From contig JAEWMB010000026.1 of assembly GCA_023457255.1 (NCBI GenBank), positions 1-64,000 on the forward strand: a DNA stretch of 64,000 nt. The letters run 5' to 3'. Below are positions 23,688 through 33,102 of the stretch, one piece after another. Position 1 is the first letter of the stretch, and the number at the start of each line of letters is the position of its first letter. A program made the position numbers and the translations under genes. Under the pieces are notes generated by a model that ran no database searches, was not told where the DNA came from, and was given only the letters and a program-made list of their open reading frames with translations. This DNA comes from Bacillota bacterium (lineage in GTDB: Bacteria; Bacillota; Clostridia; Lachnospirales; Lachnospiraceae).

Positions 23688-25577
23688 ATGGATAACAAAG
23701 AGAGAGATAACAAAGAACTTCAGGATAGGAAGGACTATTTAGAGATTGTCTTATCTGAGCTTGATGAGGTCAAAAGAAAACAAAACGACCAACCGATAAA
23801 AAACATTCCTATGCAATCGCTGGAACAAAGGAAGAAAAAGAAACGAGGAAGGAATCTATTTAAGAAGCTGGCACTTTTTGAGGGGGTATTATTGCTGATT
23901 CTTGGAATTTCTTTTGCAGTTCATCTGACTTTAGATACGAAAAGTGAAGTACCAACTTTGGGAGAGTCTCTGTTTCAAGAGGAGAATAATCAAGGAGGGG
24001 AAGTCGTCCAAACGGTAAAAACAGTGAAGCAAGTGGAACAGTTAGCAAATTTGATTACTTCTGAGCTTCAAAATGAAATCGCACCATTTGTGGTAACAGC
24101 GGAACGATTATTTGGATATGAGTATCTGGTATTTAGTGATGGTACAGTAAAGATATGCTACCGTAATGAGTTTTTAGAGGAAGAGTTGGAAGAACGCCGC
24201 CGTATTCTTATCGATAATGGAACTAAGATGATGGAGATGAATTGGGATTATGATTTAGCTTCCGGTTTAAAAGGTTTATGTCCAAAGTATGGTTCTTTCC
24301 TTTCAGAAGAAGTGAAGCAATTTGTTTTCCTAAGCTATGCAGGGGAGGAAAATAACATCCCGGAGGAAGTAAGGATAATGGATGCAGATACTTTGTGGGA
24401 ATATCCTGTATTTTTCATGAAGCAGGCAATAAAGGATTTATTTGTCTTAGATTATGAGGAACTTCATAGTGCCGCCAAGCCAGACGGCGATATGAGGATG
24501 ACGATGAAGGTAGGCTCTGCCTCCTATCTCTATGCGATAACGAAAGAGGCTTACATTGATGCTGTTTACTATGATGAGTTTTTACCGAAGTTTAATGAAA
24601 ATTTTAATCTGATTATCGGAGAGGATGGAATCACCTTAGAAACCGTAGTATCACTATCTGAGAAAGAATATTTAGGAGAATTATCTGCACAACTCATTTT
24701 TCAGGATGGTGCAATTTCCTTAGGTAAGACGATCTATAGTACTTACGCTGCTGCCGATCAGGAAGATAGTGAAAAAGGTGGGTTGATTCTTCCAAGTACG
24801 GAAATATTACAGGAGAGAATAGCGTTATGGGGATATCAAAACAAACGTTATCTAATACCTTTATCGAATAAAATCCCGCGTCTGTCTTACAAAGCAGAGA
24901 ACTTTATTCAGTCAAACGGCAGATTAGAATACTTGGAGCAGGGGGTTAAGAAATCCATTCATGGAATCGATGTGTCAAAATATCAGGGAGATATTAACTG
25001 GCAGAAAGTGAAGGAATCCGGGGTAGAATTTGCCATCATCCGTCTGGGTTTTCGAGGATTTAATGAAGGTACGTTAGAACTTGACCCGTATTTTGTTCAA
25101 AATATAGAAGGGGCTGCAAAAGCTGGAGTCTCCGTGGGTGTTTATTTCTTCTCGCAAGCAATCACGATAGAAGAAGCTTTGGAAGAAGCGGATTTTGTAT
25201 TAGAAAAGATTAAAGATTATAAGATTTCCTATCCGGTAATCTTTGATACGGAACATGTAACGACCTTTGATGCAAGAGCGAATAAATTACCAAGGCAGCT
25301 TAGAACAGATATAACCAAATCGTTTTGTAAGAAGATTCAAAGTGCAGGATATCATCCGATGATTTATGCAAACACAAAATGGATGGTTATGGGGATTGAT
25401 TTAGAGCAATTATCAGCGTATGATTTATGGTTTGCTTATTATGGTAATAATCTGACATTTCCCTATAATTTTCAGATGTATCAGTATTCCGATTCAGGAA
25501 GTATTCCAGGTATTAAAGGAAATGTTGATTTAAATATAAGCTTTATAGACTATGCAAACCAAATCTTGTCAGAGTAA
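23688..25577 (+). CDS. Membrane-anchored GH25 lysozyme
   Basis: A 629-residue surface protein with a C-terminal glycoside hydrolase family 25 domain that cleaves peptidoglycan between N-acetylmuramate and N-acetylglucosamine. A charged cytoplasmic tail of about 60 residues precedes one membrane helix (LFEGVLLLILGISFAVHL). An extracellular unknown domain of about 330 residues follows, then GH25 from about 422 (IHGIDVSKYQGDINWQKV, FAIIRLGFRG, GVYFFSQA, YPVIFDTEHV). The usual catalytic DxE pair appears in FDTE. The type II orientation means the enzyme stays attached to the membrane. ATG 23688 follows ACAGGAGAG. It may remodel the wall during growth or division; regulation is not visible. Confidence 0.88.
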   Translation: MDNKERDNKELQDRKDYLEIVLSELDEVKRKQNDQPIKNIPMQSLEQRKKKKRGRNLFKKLALFEGVLLLILGISFAVHLTLDTKSEVPTLGESLFQEENNQGGEVVQTVKTVKQVEQLANLITSELQNEIAPFVVTAERLFGYEYLVFSDGTVKICYRNEFLEEELEERRRILIDNGTKMMEMNWDYDLASGLKGLCPKYGSFLSEEVKQFVFLSYAGEENNIPEEVRIMDADTLWEYPVFFMKQAIKDLFVLDYEELHSAAKPDGDMRMTMKVGSASYLYAITKEAYIDAVYYDEFLPKFNENFNLIIGEDGITLETVVSLSEKEYLGELSAQLIFQDGAISLGKTIYSTYAAADQEDSEKGGLILPSTEILQERIALWGYQNKRYLIPLSNKIPRLSYKAENFIQSNGRLEYLEQGVKKSIHGIDVSKYQGDINWQKVKESGVEFAIIRLGFRGFNEGTLELDPYFVQNIEGAAKAGVSVGVYFFSQAITIEEALEEADFVLEKIKDYKISYPVIFDTEHVTTFDARANKLPRQLRTDITKSFCKKIQSAGYHPMIYANTKWMVMGIDLEQLSAYDLWFAYYGNNLTFPYNFQMYQYSDSGSIPGIKGNVDLNISFIDYANQILSE

Positions 25578-25623
25578 GGAAACACTTAAAGGTGCTTAAC
25601 TGGTGGCATTATTATTATTCCGC

Positions 25624-25899
25624 TTATTCAATAATTATATAGTCACGGGCTATGTTTATTCGGGTTTTTTCATAATAAACGGAAACCAGTTCAAAAGGAG
25701 CCGACCAAAAAAGTCGGATATATTTTATCACAACGAGGATTGAATCCTGTACTGATACAGGATTCAGTCCTTTTAATTTACCCTTGCTTCTTGTGATTCG
25801 GCGATATCCATATCTTCCTTTGTACTCATGGAATATCTGATTAATTAATTCCGAATAGTTATCTTGTTGTTTTGTGCCGCTGATTTTCCTTTTCTCCAA
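25624..25899 (-). pseudogene. IS3-family transposase relic
   Basis: The start (QDNYSELINQIFHEYKGRYGYRRIT) matches the beginning of the OrfB integrase core of IS150/IS3-type transposases. It then jumps to GKLKGLNPVSVQDS, which resembles the C-terminal KLKGLSPVxYR motif. The roughly 200 residues with the DDE catalytic core are missing. The remaining 91-residue frame is thus a deletion relic and not active. A perfect inverted repeat (GAATCCTGTA at 25742-25751, TACAGGATTC at 25756-25765) lies in the C-terminal part. Intact copies elsewhere in the genome would confirm it. Confidence 0.68.
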
Positions 25900-26037
25900 G
25901 TAAGGCGTTTTCTATCTTCTTTAAGAATAGGATAAATTTTAAATTTAGTAATTCATATTTTTAGTGTGTGGGAAATAAAGTTATAAGACAGGATTTCTAT
26001 TGTAGCATGAACTTATACAGGAAGTGGGAGGCAGTAA

Positions 26038-27885
26038 ATGAGAGTATGGAAAAAATTTCTTTTTCTTTTCCTTTGTTTTAGTTTGCTGCTTGCATCGGGA
26101 TGCCTCGGGACAAGTAAAATGGCTTCTCGTGAGGAAGAAGCGACTTACCGGTTACTGTACTCTTCTGAGGTTTCAACTTTAAATTATCTTGTCACCTCCT
26201 CTTCTCATGAGATCCGGATTGGTGCAAATGTGATTGATACCCTGATAGAATATGATTCCTTTGGCAACGTGATTCCTTCCCTGGCGACAAGCTGGAAAAC
26301 AAGCAAAGATGGTCTTTCGATAACCTTTGAGCTTAGAGAAGGGCAGTACTGGGTGGATGAAAAGGGGAAAAAGATTGCAAAAGTGACTGCAAAGGACTTT
26401 GTAAGTGCCATGAAATACGTCTTAACAAAAGAATACGAGAGTGAGACTGCAAAGCTCTTATTCGGTTTAATTAAGAATGCAAAAGATTATTATGAAAGAC
26501 AAGGAGATTTTGAAAGAGTTGGAGTAAAGGCTTTTGGAAATTATACGCTGGTTTATACGCTGGAACAGCCTTGTCCCTATTTTTTTTCTTATTTGACTTA
26601 TGGGTGTTTTATGCCGGCCTACGGTCCTTTGTTGGAGGAACGAAAAGAGCAGTTTGGCGCAGCGACAGGAGCGGATACTCTCTACTACAATGGTGCCTAC
26701 CGGCTTTCCATGTTTAAACCACAGGAAAAACGAATGTTCCAAAAAAATGAAAACAATTGGGATGCGGATCGTGTTTATATCAAAAGAATTGAAGAAACTT
26801 ACAATTCAGAAGCAGCAGCCTTAGCACCAGCCCTTGCATTGCGCGGTGAAATTGATTATGCAGCGATACATTCGGATTTATTAGACTCCCTTATGGAACA
26901 GGAAAAGACTAAGGATAGGATAAGCAGGGGAAGGAAAAAAACAGATTATTCTTACTTTTATATCTTTAACTTTAATCCAAAGTTTGAGAAGCGGTATGAA
27001 CCGGAAAATTGGAACAAGGCAGTCCAAAATGAAAGTTTTCGTTTGGCTGTCATGAGTGCCATGGACCGGGTGAAGGCACTCCGGGTAGCTGAGCCAAATC
27101 ATCCGGAAGAGCTTTTGCTAAATACAATCACACCGCCTAATTTTGTAAGCTTTGAAGGGAAAGATTATATAGAATTCCCTGCGCTCTATGATATATCCAG
27201 GCGAGATAGCTTTCAAAAAGAAATGGCTATGGTCTATAAAGAGAAGGCGAAGCAAGAACTAAAAGCCGAAGGGTGTACCTTCCCGATAAAAATTCTGTTA
27301 CGATATCGCGCTAACTCTAGCGATTGGGCAAATGAATGTATTGTCCTGGCACAGCAGATAGAAAGTCTTCTCGGAACAGATTTTATAAGATTTATAGTAG
27401 AAGCCGGGCCTTCCCAGAACTTTACTTCACAGGTTAGGGAGAGGGGCGATTATGCAATGCTAAAATGCAACTGGGGAGCGGATTATGCAGACCCGCAAAC
27501 GTTTACTGAGTTTTTTGATCATGTCAAGCTCTCGCATTTTCTGCCGGCTAAGGGAGAGAATCCATACATAATGTCAATGCTTGATACCTATTATGATTTG
27601 CTGTCTGAAGCCAAAGAAAGCGTACTGGACATAAAGGAGCGGTATGCGGCATTTGCTGATGCAGAAGCTTATCTGATTAAGCATGCGCTAGTAATACCAT
27701 ATAGTATGTCGCCGGTTTCCTACCAGATGACTAAGTTAAATATTTATGAAGGTTCGTATGCAAGTTTTGGTGTTTCCACCTCGAGATATAAGGGGATGAA
27801 ATATTATAAAGTAATCCTTAGTAACAGGGTAGTGGAAATTAATAAAGCAGTTTGGGAGAGGGAGAAGAAAAAAATGATTCGATAG
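26038..27885 (+). CDS. oppA: Oligopeptide ABC transporter substrate-binding lipoprotein
   Basis: A 615-residue extracytoplasmic solute-binding protein of family 5. The N-terminus is a lipoprotein signal: MRVWKKFLFLFLCFSLLLASGC, with lipobox LASGC and acylated Cys at about 22. The mature protein shows the family-5 pattern: YRLLYSSEVSTLNYL, a SLATSWKTSKDGLSITFELREGQYW segment, AKDFVSAMKYVL, and later GADYADPQTFTEFF, characteristic of peptide binding proteins. ATG 26038 follows GTGGGAGGCAG. It heads the operon of two permeases and two ATPases, a complete Opp/Dpp transporter. It would feed peptides to amino-acid fermentation. Confidence 0.92.
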   Translation: MRVWKKFLFLFLCFSLLLASGCLGTSKMASREEEATYRLLYSSEVSTLNYLVTSSSHEIRIGANVIDTLIEYDSFGNVIPSLATSWKTSKDGLSITFELREGQYWVDEKGKKIAKVTAKDFVSAMKYVLTKEYESETAKLLFGLIKNAKDYYERQGDFERVGVKAFGNYTLVYTLEQPCPYFFSYLTYGCFMPAYGPLLEERKEQFGAATGADTLYYNGAYRLSMFKPQEKRMFQKNENNWDADRVYIKRIEETYNSEAAALAPALALRGEIDYAAIHSDLLDSLMEQEKTKDRISRGRKKTDYSYFYIFNFNPKFEKRYEPENWNKAVQNESFRLAVMSAMDRVKALRVAEPNHPEELLLNTITPPNFVSFEGKDYIEFPALYDISRRDSFQKEMAMVYKEKAKQELKAEGCTFPIKILLRYRANSSDWANECIVLAQQIESLLGTDFIRFIVEAGPSQNFTSQVRERGDYAMLKCNWGADYADPQTFTEFFDHVKLSHFLPAKGENPYIMSMLDTYYDLLSEAKESVLDIKERYAAFADAEAYLIKHALVIPYSMSPVSYQMTKLNIYEGSYASFGVSTSRYKGMKYYKVILSNRVVEINKAVWEREKKKMIR

Positions 27886-27933
27886 CGGCTGTCATATACC
27901 GTGTTCATTTTTGTTAGAAAAAGGAGTGAAGCT

Positions 27934-28872
27934 ATGGGAAAATATTTAGTACACCGACTTGTACGCTCGTTGATAACTTTGTTTCTTGTAGTTATTATTG
28001 TGTTCTCCCTTCTTAGACTGATGCCGGTTGAGGGGTACTTTCCCAATTATGAAAAATTAACAGCAGAACAAATTGAAACCGGACTTGAGAATATGGGTTT
28101 ACTAGAGCCTTTACCTGTACAGTTATTCCATTATGTAAAATCTGCTCTTCATGGTGATTTTGGTTACTCCAGAACTTATATGGCTAATGTTTTGGTAGCT
28201 GATATACTAAAACAAAAAATCCCTGTTTCTATGAAATTGGGGCTAAGTTCTTTATTTTTATCGCTCTTTCTATCGATTCCGCTTAGCATGACGATGGCTG
28301 CTCATAGAGGAACGTGGAAGGATAAATTTGGAACGTTTTTTCTGGTTCTATTGCAAGCAGTACCTTCGGCAGTTTATATATTATTAATACAGGCGATAGG
28401 CACGGAAAAACTCCACCTTAGAATGCTTTATCAAGCGGATGATATGTCAACATGGATTCTTCCGGTGGTTTCTATGGCACTTGGAAATATAGCATTTTAC
28501 ACAACGTGGCTTAGAAGGTATCTGGTAGAGGAAGAGAGCAAAGGTTATGTTCTCTTAGCAAAAGTAAAAGGTGTTTCCTCTGAGCGGATTCTTAAGAAGC
28601 ATATGCTTAAAAATGCGATGGTACCCATGGTTCAGTATCTTCCAAATGCTTTCTTTCACACAATGATAGGCTCAATCTATGTCGAATCCTTATACAGTAT
28701 TCCGGGGATGGGAGGGCTGCTTGTTCAGGTAATTCAGAGACAGGATAATACGATGGTACAAGCAATTGTTATCTTGTTTGCAGCGGCAGGGATCTTAGGA
28801 GTGCTGATAGGAGATTTCCTTCTTTGTCTTATCGACCCTAGAGTGAAGCTTACTTCTAAGGGAGGTGTCTAG
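27934..28872 (+). CDS. oppB: Oligopeptide ABC transporter permease
   Basis: A 312-residue membrane protein of the OppB type with about six helices. The N-terminal helix is LITLFLVVIIVFSLLRLMPV; a conserved loop (QLFHYVKSALHGDFGYS) follows it. The permease/ATPase coupling loop is KVKGVSSERILKKHMLKNAMVPMV. The C-terminal signature is GSIYVESLYSIPGMGGLLVQ, diagnostic of OppB/DppB. The start at ATG 27934 is chosen for the AAAAGGAG seven bases upstream; the open frame reaches 27901. It directly follows oppA and abuts oppC without a gap. Confidence 0.93.
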   Translation: MGKYLVHRLVRSLITLFLVVIIVFSLLRLMPVEGYFPNYEKLTAEQIETGLENMGLLEPLPVQLFHYVKSALHGDFGYSRTYMANVLVADILKQKIPVSMKLGLSSLFLSLFLSIPLSMTMAAHRGTWKDKFGTFFLVLLQAVPSAVYILLIQAIGTEKLHLRMLYQADDMSTWILPVVSMALGNIAFYTTWLRRYLVEEESKGYVLLAKVKGVSSERILKKHMLKNAMVPMVQYLPNAFFHTMIGSIYVESLYSIPGMGGLLVQVIQRQDNTMVQAIVILFAAAGILGVLIGDFLLCLIDPRVKLTSKGGV

Positions 28873-29850
28873 ATGTCGTTTAGAGAAGAGAAAACCAAAG
28901 AATGGTCGAACAGTTTTACAGAGCTTGACTCCTTTCGGTTTGCGAGTGATACCACAAGGGAGAATAGGATTACAAATACAAAAGAAGATAGCTATTGGAA
29001 GACAACAGTGAAAACTTTTTTTAGAAATAAGTTTTCAAGTTTTTGGCTGATAATTCTTTTACTATTGATTGTATTTATTATAATACAGCCGTATTTACCG
29101 AGGCAAAAGGATCCGAATCTCATCTATAACAGCAGAAGAACTGGTCAGCAGATAAGAAACCAGGCACCAAATAAAGATTTTTGGTTTGGTACTAATTCGA
29201 TTGGCCAGGACTTATGGAGCAGAACCTGGGCAGGCACCAGAACTTCTTTGTTTCTAGGAATTACGGTATCCCTGCTTGAAGCTCTTATAGGAACTATAGT
29301 TGGATTGATATGGGGATATATGAGAAAGCTCGATGCATTTTTTACGGAAGTCTATAATCTGCTTGATAATATTCCTTCTACGATTGTGCTAATTTTAATA
29401 TCCTATATATTAAGACCGGGGATACCGACGTTAATTCTTGCTCTTTGTGCAACCGGATGGATTCAGATGGCAAGGTTTATAAGAAATCAGATGCTGTTAA
29501 TCCGAGATAAGGAGTTTAATATGGCGTCTAAGCTGCTTGGAACCAGCACAATAAGAATAATTAGAAAGAACTGTATGCCATACCTGATATCCGTAATTCT
29601 AATGAGGATATCACTATCAATCCCGTCCGTAATAGGAAGCGAAGTGTTTCTGACTTATCTTGGCTTAGGTCTTCCGTTAAATATTCCAAGCCTGGGTAAT
29701 TTAATTCAGGCAGCGAGAGCGAAGTTAATGATGCCGGGGCTTAGGTACCAGTTAATATTTCCTACACTGATTGTTTCTATCATTACAGTTTCATTTTATC
29801 TGATTGGAAATGCTTTTGCGGATGCGGCAGATCCGAAAAATCATAGGTAA
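28873..29850 (+). CDS. oppC: Oligopeptide ABC transporter permease
   Basis: A 325-residue partner permease of the OppC type. A long charged N-terminal cytoplasmic stretch (about 55 residues) precedes the first helix (LIILLLLIVFIIIQPYL). The periplasmic motif HWFGTNSIGQDLWSR-like (FWFGTNSIGQDLWSRTW) is diagnostic of OppC/DppC. The coupling loop is KLLGTSTIRIIRKNCMPYL and the C-terminal motif LTYLGLGLP. The gene starts immediately after the oppB stop, and GGGAGGTG serves as ribosome site inside oppB. With OppB it forms the channel for peptide import. Confidence 0.93.
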   Translation: MSFREEKTKEWSNSFTELDSFRFASDTTRENRITNTKEDSYWKTTVKTFFRNKFSSFWLIILLLLIVFIIIQPYLPRQKDPNLIYNSRRTGQQIRNQAPNKDFWFGTNSIGQDLWSRTWAGTRTSLFLGITVSLLEALIGTIVGLIWGYMRKLDAFFTEVYNLLDNIPSTIVLILISYILRPGIPTLILALCATGWIQMARFIRNQMLLIRDKEFNMASKLLGTSTIRIIRKNCMPYLISVILMRISLSIPSVIGSEVFLTYLGLGLPLNIPSLGNLIQAARAKLMMPGLRYQLIFPTLIVSIITVSFYLIGNAFADAADPKNHR

Positions 29851-29933
29851 CTCTTGGTTTAGTATGCCTTTTCACACTTTAATTTTAGGAAGTTTTATAG
29901 CTGCAATAGTTTTAATTATGAAATGGGTGTTGT

Positions 29934-30965
29934 ATGACGGAGAATATTTTAATAGTTGAGAATTTAGTTGTGGATTTCACAGTTAGAGATGCGGTGCTTC
30001 ATGTGCTTCGAAGCGTAAGCCTGGAGGTAATTAAAGGGGAAAGTCTTGTTATTATAGGGGAATCCGGCTGCGGGAAATCAGTTTTATTAAAATCCATCCT
30101 TGGACTGTTAGAGCGGAATGCTAAGCTTGTATCCGGAAGAATTTTATACCGGGGAAGAAATTTAGCAGCTTATCAATCGGAGCGAGAATTTAGGAGCATT
30201 AGAGGGCAGGAGATCTCGATGATTCTACAAGATCCTATGACAAGCCTGAATCCTTTATTTACGATAGGAAAACAGATAGAGGAGGCAATTGCAATTCATC
30301 AGCCATTGAGCAAAGCGAAAAGAAAAGAAGAAGTGATGAAACTTTTAACAGAGGTTGGTATCCGTGAGCCCGAAGAAGCAAGGAATTATTATCCTCATGA
30401 GTGTTCCGGGGGTATGAGGCAGAGGGTGGTAATCGCAATTGCGCTTGCCTGTAAGCCTAAGGTTTTGCTGTGCGATGAGCCGACAACGGCACTGGATGTC
30501 ACAATTCAAGAGCAAGTACTCAATTTGTTAATCGCGTTGCAGCAAAAATATAAGCTGACAATTGTTTATATCACGCATGATTTCGGAGTGGCGGCTAAGG
30601 TTGCTGACCGGATTGCGATTATGTATGCCGGGGAAATTATTGAGATTGGGACCAGTAAGGACATCTTTCGGGATGCAAGACACCCGTATACATGGTCATT
30701 GCTAGCTTCTCAGCCTGCGCTTTATCAACCCGGAGAGGAGTTAATATATCTTAGCGGAACCTTGCCAAATCCTGAGGAGAAAATAAATGGTGATGCATTC
30801 GCACCAAGAAATCCTTATGCTTTAGGGAGGGATTTTATCTATGCTCCGCCTTATTATAAAGTGAGCGGCACACACCAGGTAAAATCCTGGCTGATGGATA
30901 AAAGAGCACCAAAGGTTAAGCCGCCAAAAGTACTAAGAGAGTATTACCGACTAGGAGAATTATAA
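29934..30965 (+). CDS. oppD: Oligopeptide ABC transporter ATP-binding protein
   Basis: A 343-residue ATPase of the OppD/DppD type. Walker A is GESGCGKSV, the Q-loop sits in ISMILQDPMTSLNP, the ABC signature is SGGMRQR preceded by PHEC, Walker B is VLLCDEPTTALDV, and the switch histidine is in YITHDFG. The C-terminal extension LYQPGEELIYLSGTLPNP is the peptide-transporter-specific domain. That domain normally carries a four-cysteine cluster; here the cysteines are absent (FAPRNPYALGRDFIYAPP), so this copy lacks the iron-sulfur cluster seen in many OppD proteins. It follows oppC after 83 bp. Confidence 0.93.
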   Translation: MTENILIVENLVVDFTVRDAVLHVLRSVSLEVIKGESLVIIGESGCGKSVLLKSILGLLERNAKLVSGRILYRGRNLAAYQSEREFRSIRGQEISMILQDPMTSLNPLFTIGKQIEEAIAIHQPLSKAKRKEEVMKLLTEVGIREPEEARNYYPHECSGGMRQRVVIAIALACKPKVLLCDEPTTALDVTIQEQVLNLLIALQQKYKLTIVYITHDFGVAAKVADRIAIMYAGEIIEIGTSKDIFRDARHPYTWSLLASQPALYQPGEELIYLSGTLPNPEEKINGDAFAPRNPYALGRDFIYAPPYYKVSGTHQVKSWLMDKRAPKVKPPKVLREYYRLGEL

Positions 30966-31030
30966 GAGCATACAGAGTACAGGAAATAAGGCAGGTTTGT
31001 TTCTATCTGGACTTTGTGAGGAGGATTATC

Positions 31031-31972
31031 TTGGAGGAATTATTGAGTTTAGATACAGTGTCCATCGGATACGGCGGAAAATGGGGGGCAAGAGTAGAAA
31101 ATCTGACCGTTAAAAAGATAAGTTTTTCCATACAAAAAGGTGAGATTTTTGGCCTGATGGGGGAATCCGGTTCCGGAAAGACGACGATAGGCAGAGCAAT
31201 TATGCGAATGATAGGTACAGCAGAAGGGGATATCAAATATAAAGGGATGAAAATTAATCGGAAACTATCAGCAGATCAAAAAAGAATACTATGCCATGAA
31301 ATGCAAATGATTTTTCAAGATCCGCTTTCTTCCTTGAATGAACGAGCGAAGGTTTCCGATATTATTGGAGAAGGGCTTCTGGCAAGGAATCAAACATTAA
31401 CTAAATCGCAGAGGGATAGTCTGATTGATCGGACGATGCTTGAGGTTGGTTTACGGCCTGAATATAAAAATCGCTATCCTACAGAATTTTCAGGCGGACA
31501 GCGGCAGAGAATTGGTATCGCGAGAGCACTTATTATGGAACCGCAATTTATTGTAGCGGATGAACCTATCTCCGCATTGGATGTTTCGGTACGGGCACAG
31601 ATATTAAATCTGATGAAGAGGTTGCAACACACGCATGGATTAACTTATCTGTTTATTTCGCATGATATGTCGGTAATGCGGTATTTTACAGACCGTATTG
31701 CAGTCCTCTATCACGGAAGGATTGTGGAGCTGGCGCCTACGAATCAACTTTTTCTAACACCATATCATCCTTATACGAAAAGGTTGCTTTCTGCCATTCC
31801 CATACCTGATCCGTTAAGAAAGAAAAGAAGAGCGATTATAGGAGATAGTAGCCATCAAAGCGAAATGAACTTGGGGGAGAGAAAAATTGAAATGTTCTCA
31901 AACAAGGATCAGGAGAGAATTACTCAGGGAATGATAGAGCGGGCTCCGGGGCATTATGTGTTGGTAGGATAG
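31031..31972 (+). CDS. oppF: Oligopeptide ABC transporter ATP-binding protein
   Basis: A 313-residue second ATPase of the peptide transporter. Walker A is GESGSGKTT, the Q-loop MIFQDPLSSLNE, the signature FSGGQRQR, Walker B FIVADEPISALDV, and the switch histidine in FISHDMS. The C-terminal YHPYTKRLLSAIPIPDP motif is typical of OppF. I chose TTG 31031 because GAGGAGG lies seven bases upstream; GTG at 31016 is an alternative that adds five residues. It completes the five-gene operon. The tail after the peptide motif is short and again lacks the cysteine cluster. Confidence 0.92.
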   Translation: MEELLSLDTVSIGYGGKWGARVENLTVKKISFSIQKGEIFGLMGESGSGKTTIGRAIMRMIGTAEGDIKYKGMKINRKLSADQKRILCHEMQMIFQDPLSSLNERAKVSDIIGEGLLARNQTLTKSQRDSLIDRTMLEVGLRPEYKNRYPTEFSGGQRQRIGIARALIMEPQFIVADEPISALDVSVRAQILNLMKRLQHTHGLTYLFISHDMSVMRYFTDRIAVLYHGRIVELAPTNQLFLTPYHPYTKRLLSAIPIPDPLRKKRRAIIGDSSHQSEMNLGERKIEMFSNKDQERITQGMIERAPGHYVLVG

Positions 31973-32124
31973 GGAAGCTGCTGTCACGGCTTCTTGACGG
32001 GCTGCTTGTTCTGGCATATAATAAAATGGATTATACATAATTGATGTTTAATAAAATAAAAGAATGAGATTTATCCGGCTGGATATAATCAGGAATATAA
32101 ACAAAGGAATGGGATGAAGAACAA

Positions 32125-33093
32125 ATGGATCAAAATAAAAATCTGGATGTTATAATACCGCTGTTTCGACCGGACAAAAAGTTTGATAAATTATTAATCC
32201 AGTTATTAAAGCAAACAATAAAGCCTAAAAATATATGGCTTCTAAATACGGAAGTATTACCGGATTATACAACGGAGTTAATTAAAAAAAGGGTAGATAA
32301 ATTGGTTTCCAACATGAAAATTGCAGGAAGTGAAGCTGTGAATATCCGTCTGATTTCTATTCATCAGCCGGAGTTTGACCACGGTGGTACCAGAGCATAC
32401 GGCGCTAGTCTTTCTGATGCTGAGTTCATGGTATATATGACTCAGGATGCAGTGCCTAAAAACGAATACGTATTGGAATACCTGACAGAGCCCTTCAAGT
32501 CAGAGGAGGTTGCGGTTACTTATGGAAGACAGGATGCGGCACCGAATGCAATATTAGTTGAGAAATATACCAGGATATTCAATTATCCGTCTACAGACCA
32601 GGTAAAATCGAAAGAGGATTTAAACCGCCTTGGAATCAAAACATATTTTTGTTCCAATGTATGTGCAGCTTACCGCAAGTCCGTCTATGAGGAGCTGGGA
32701 GGTTTTGTTGCAAGAACAATATTTAATGAGGATATGATTTATGCGGCAGGTGTAATTAATGCCGGCTATAAAATTTATTATGCCAGTAAAGCAGTTGTAA
32801 TTCATAGTCATCATTATAGTTTTATGCAGCAGCTTCGCAGAAACTTTGATATGGGTGTTTCACAGGAGGAGTATCAATCCATATTTAAAAACATTTCTTC
32901 TGAAAAAGAAGGCATAAAGCTGGCAAAACAGACAACAGATTATTTGATAAATCAAAGAGAATATATAGAATTGGTCGATTTTATACTGGAAAGCGGGTTT
33001 AAATACATGGGTTATCTTCTTGGAAAGAAACATCGTTTGTTACCGCAGCCATTCAAAGTATGGCTTAGTATGAATAAGTCGTATTGGAGTTAA
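32125..33093 (+). CDS. Family 2 glycosyltransferase, rhamnosyltransferase-like
   Basis: A 322-residue GT-A fold transferase that probably adds a sugar to a cell-surface polysaccharide. It begins LDVIIPLFRPDKKFDKLL, matching the nucleotide-binding start of family GT2. A catalytic-type acidic motif lies in TQDAVPKNEYVLEYL (replacing the usual DxD), and the acceptor-region FNEDMIYAAGVINAGYKI is typical of RfbF/rhamnosyltransferases. The segment HHYSFMQQLRRNFDMGV also fits that group. ATG 32125 follows AAAGGAATGGGATGAAG. It lies nine bases upstream of a second GT2 gene, so they act in one pathway. Donor and acceptor cannot be deduced. Confidence 0.83.
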   Translation: MDQNKNLDVIIPLFRPDKKFDKLLIQLLKQTIKPKNIWLLNTEVLPDYTTELIKKRVDKLVSNMKIAGSEAVNIRLISIHQPEFDHGGTRAYGASLSDAEFMVYMTQDAVPKNEYVLEYLTEPFKSEEVAVTYGRQDAAPNAILVEKYTRIFNYPSTDQVKSKEDLNRLGIKTYFCSNVCAAYRKSVYEELGGFVARTIFNEDMIYAAGVINAGYKIYYASKAVVIHSHHYSFMQQLRRNFDMGVSQEEYQSIFKNISSEKEGIKLAKQTTDYLINQREYIELVDFILESGFKYMGYLLGKKHRLLPQPFKVWLSMNKSYWS

Positions 33094-33102
33094 TGGAAAG
33101 GT

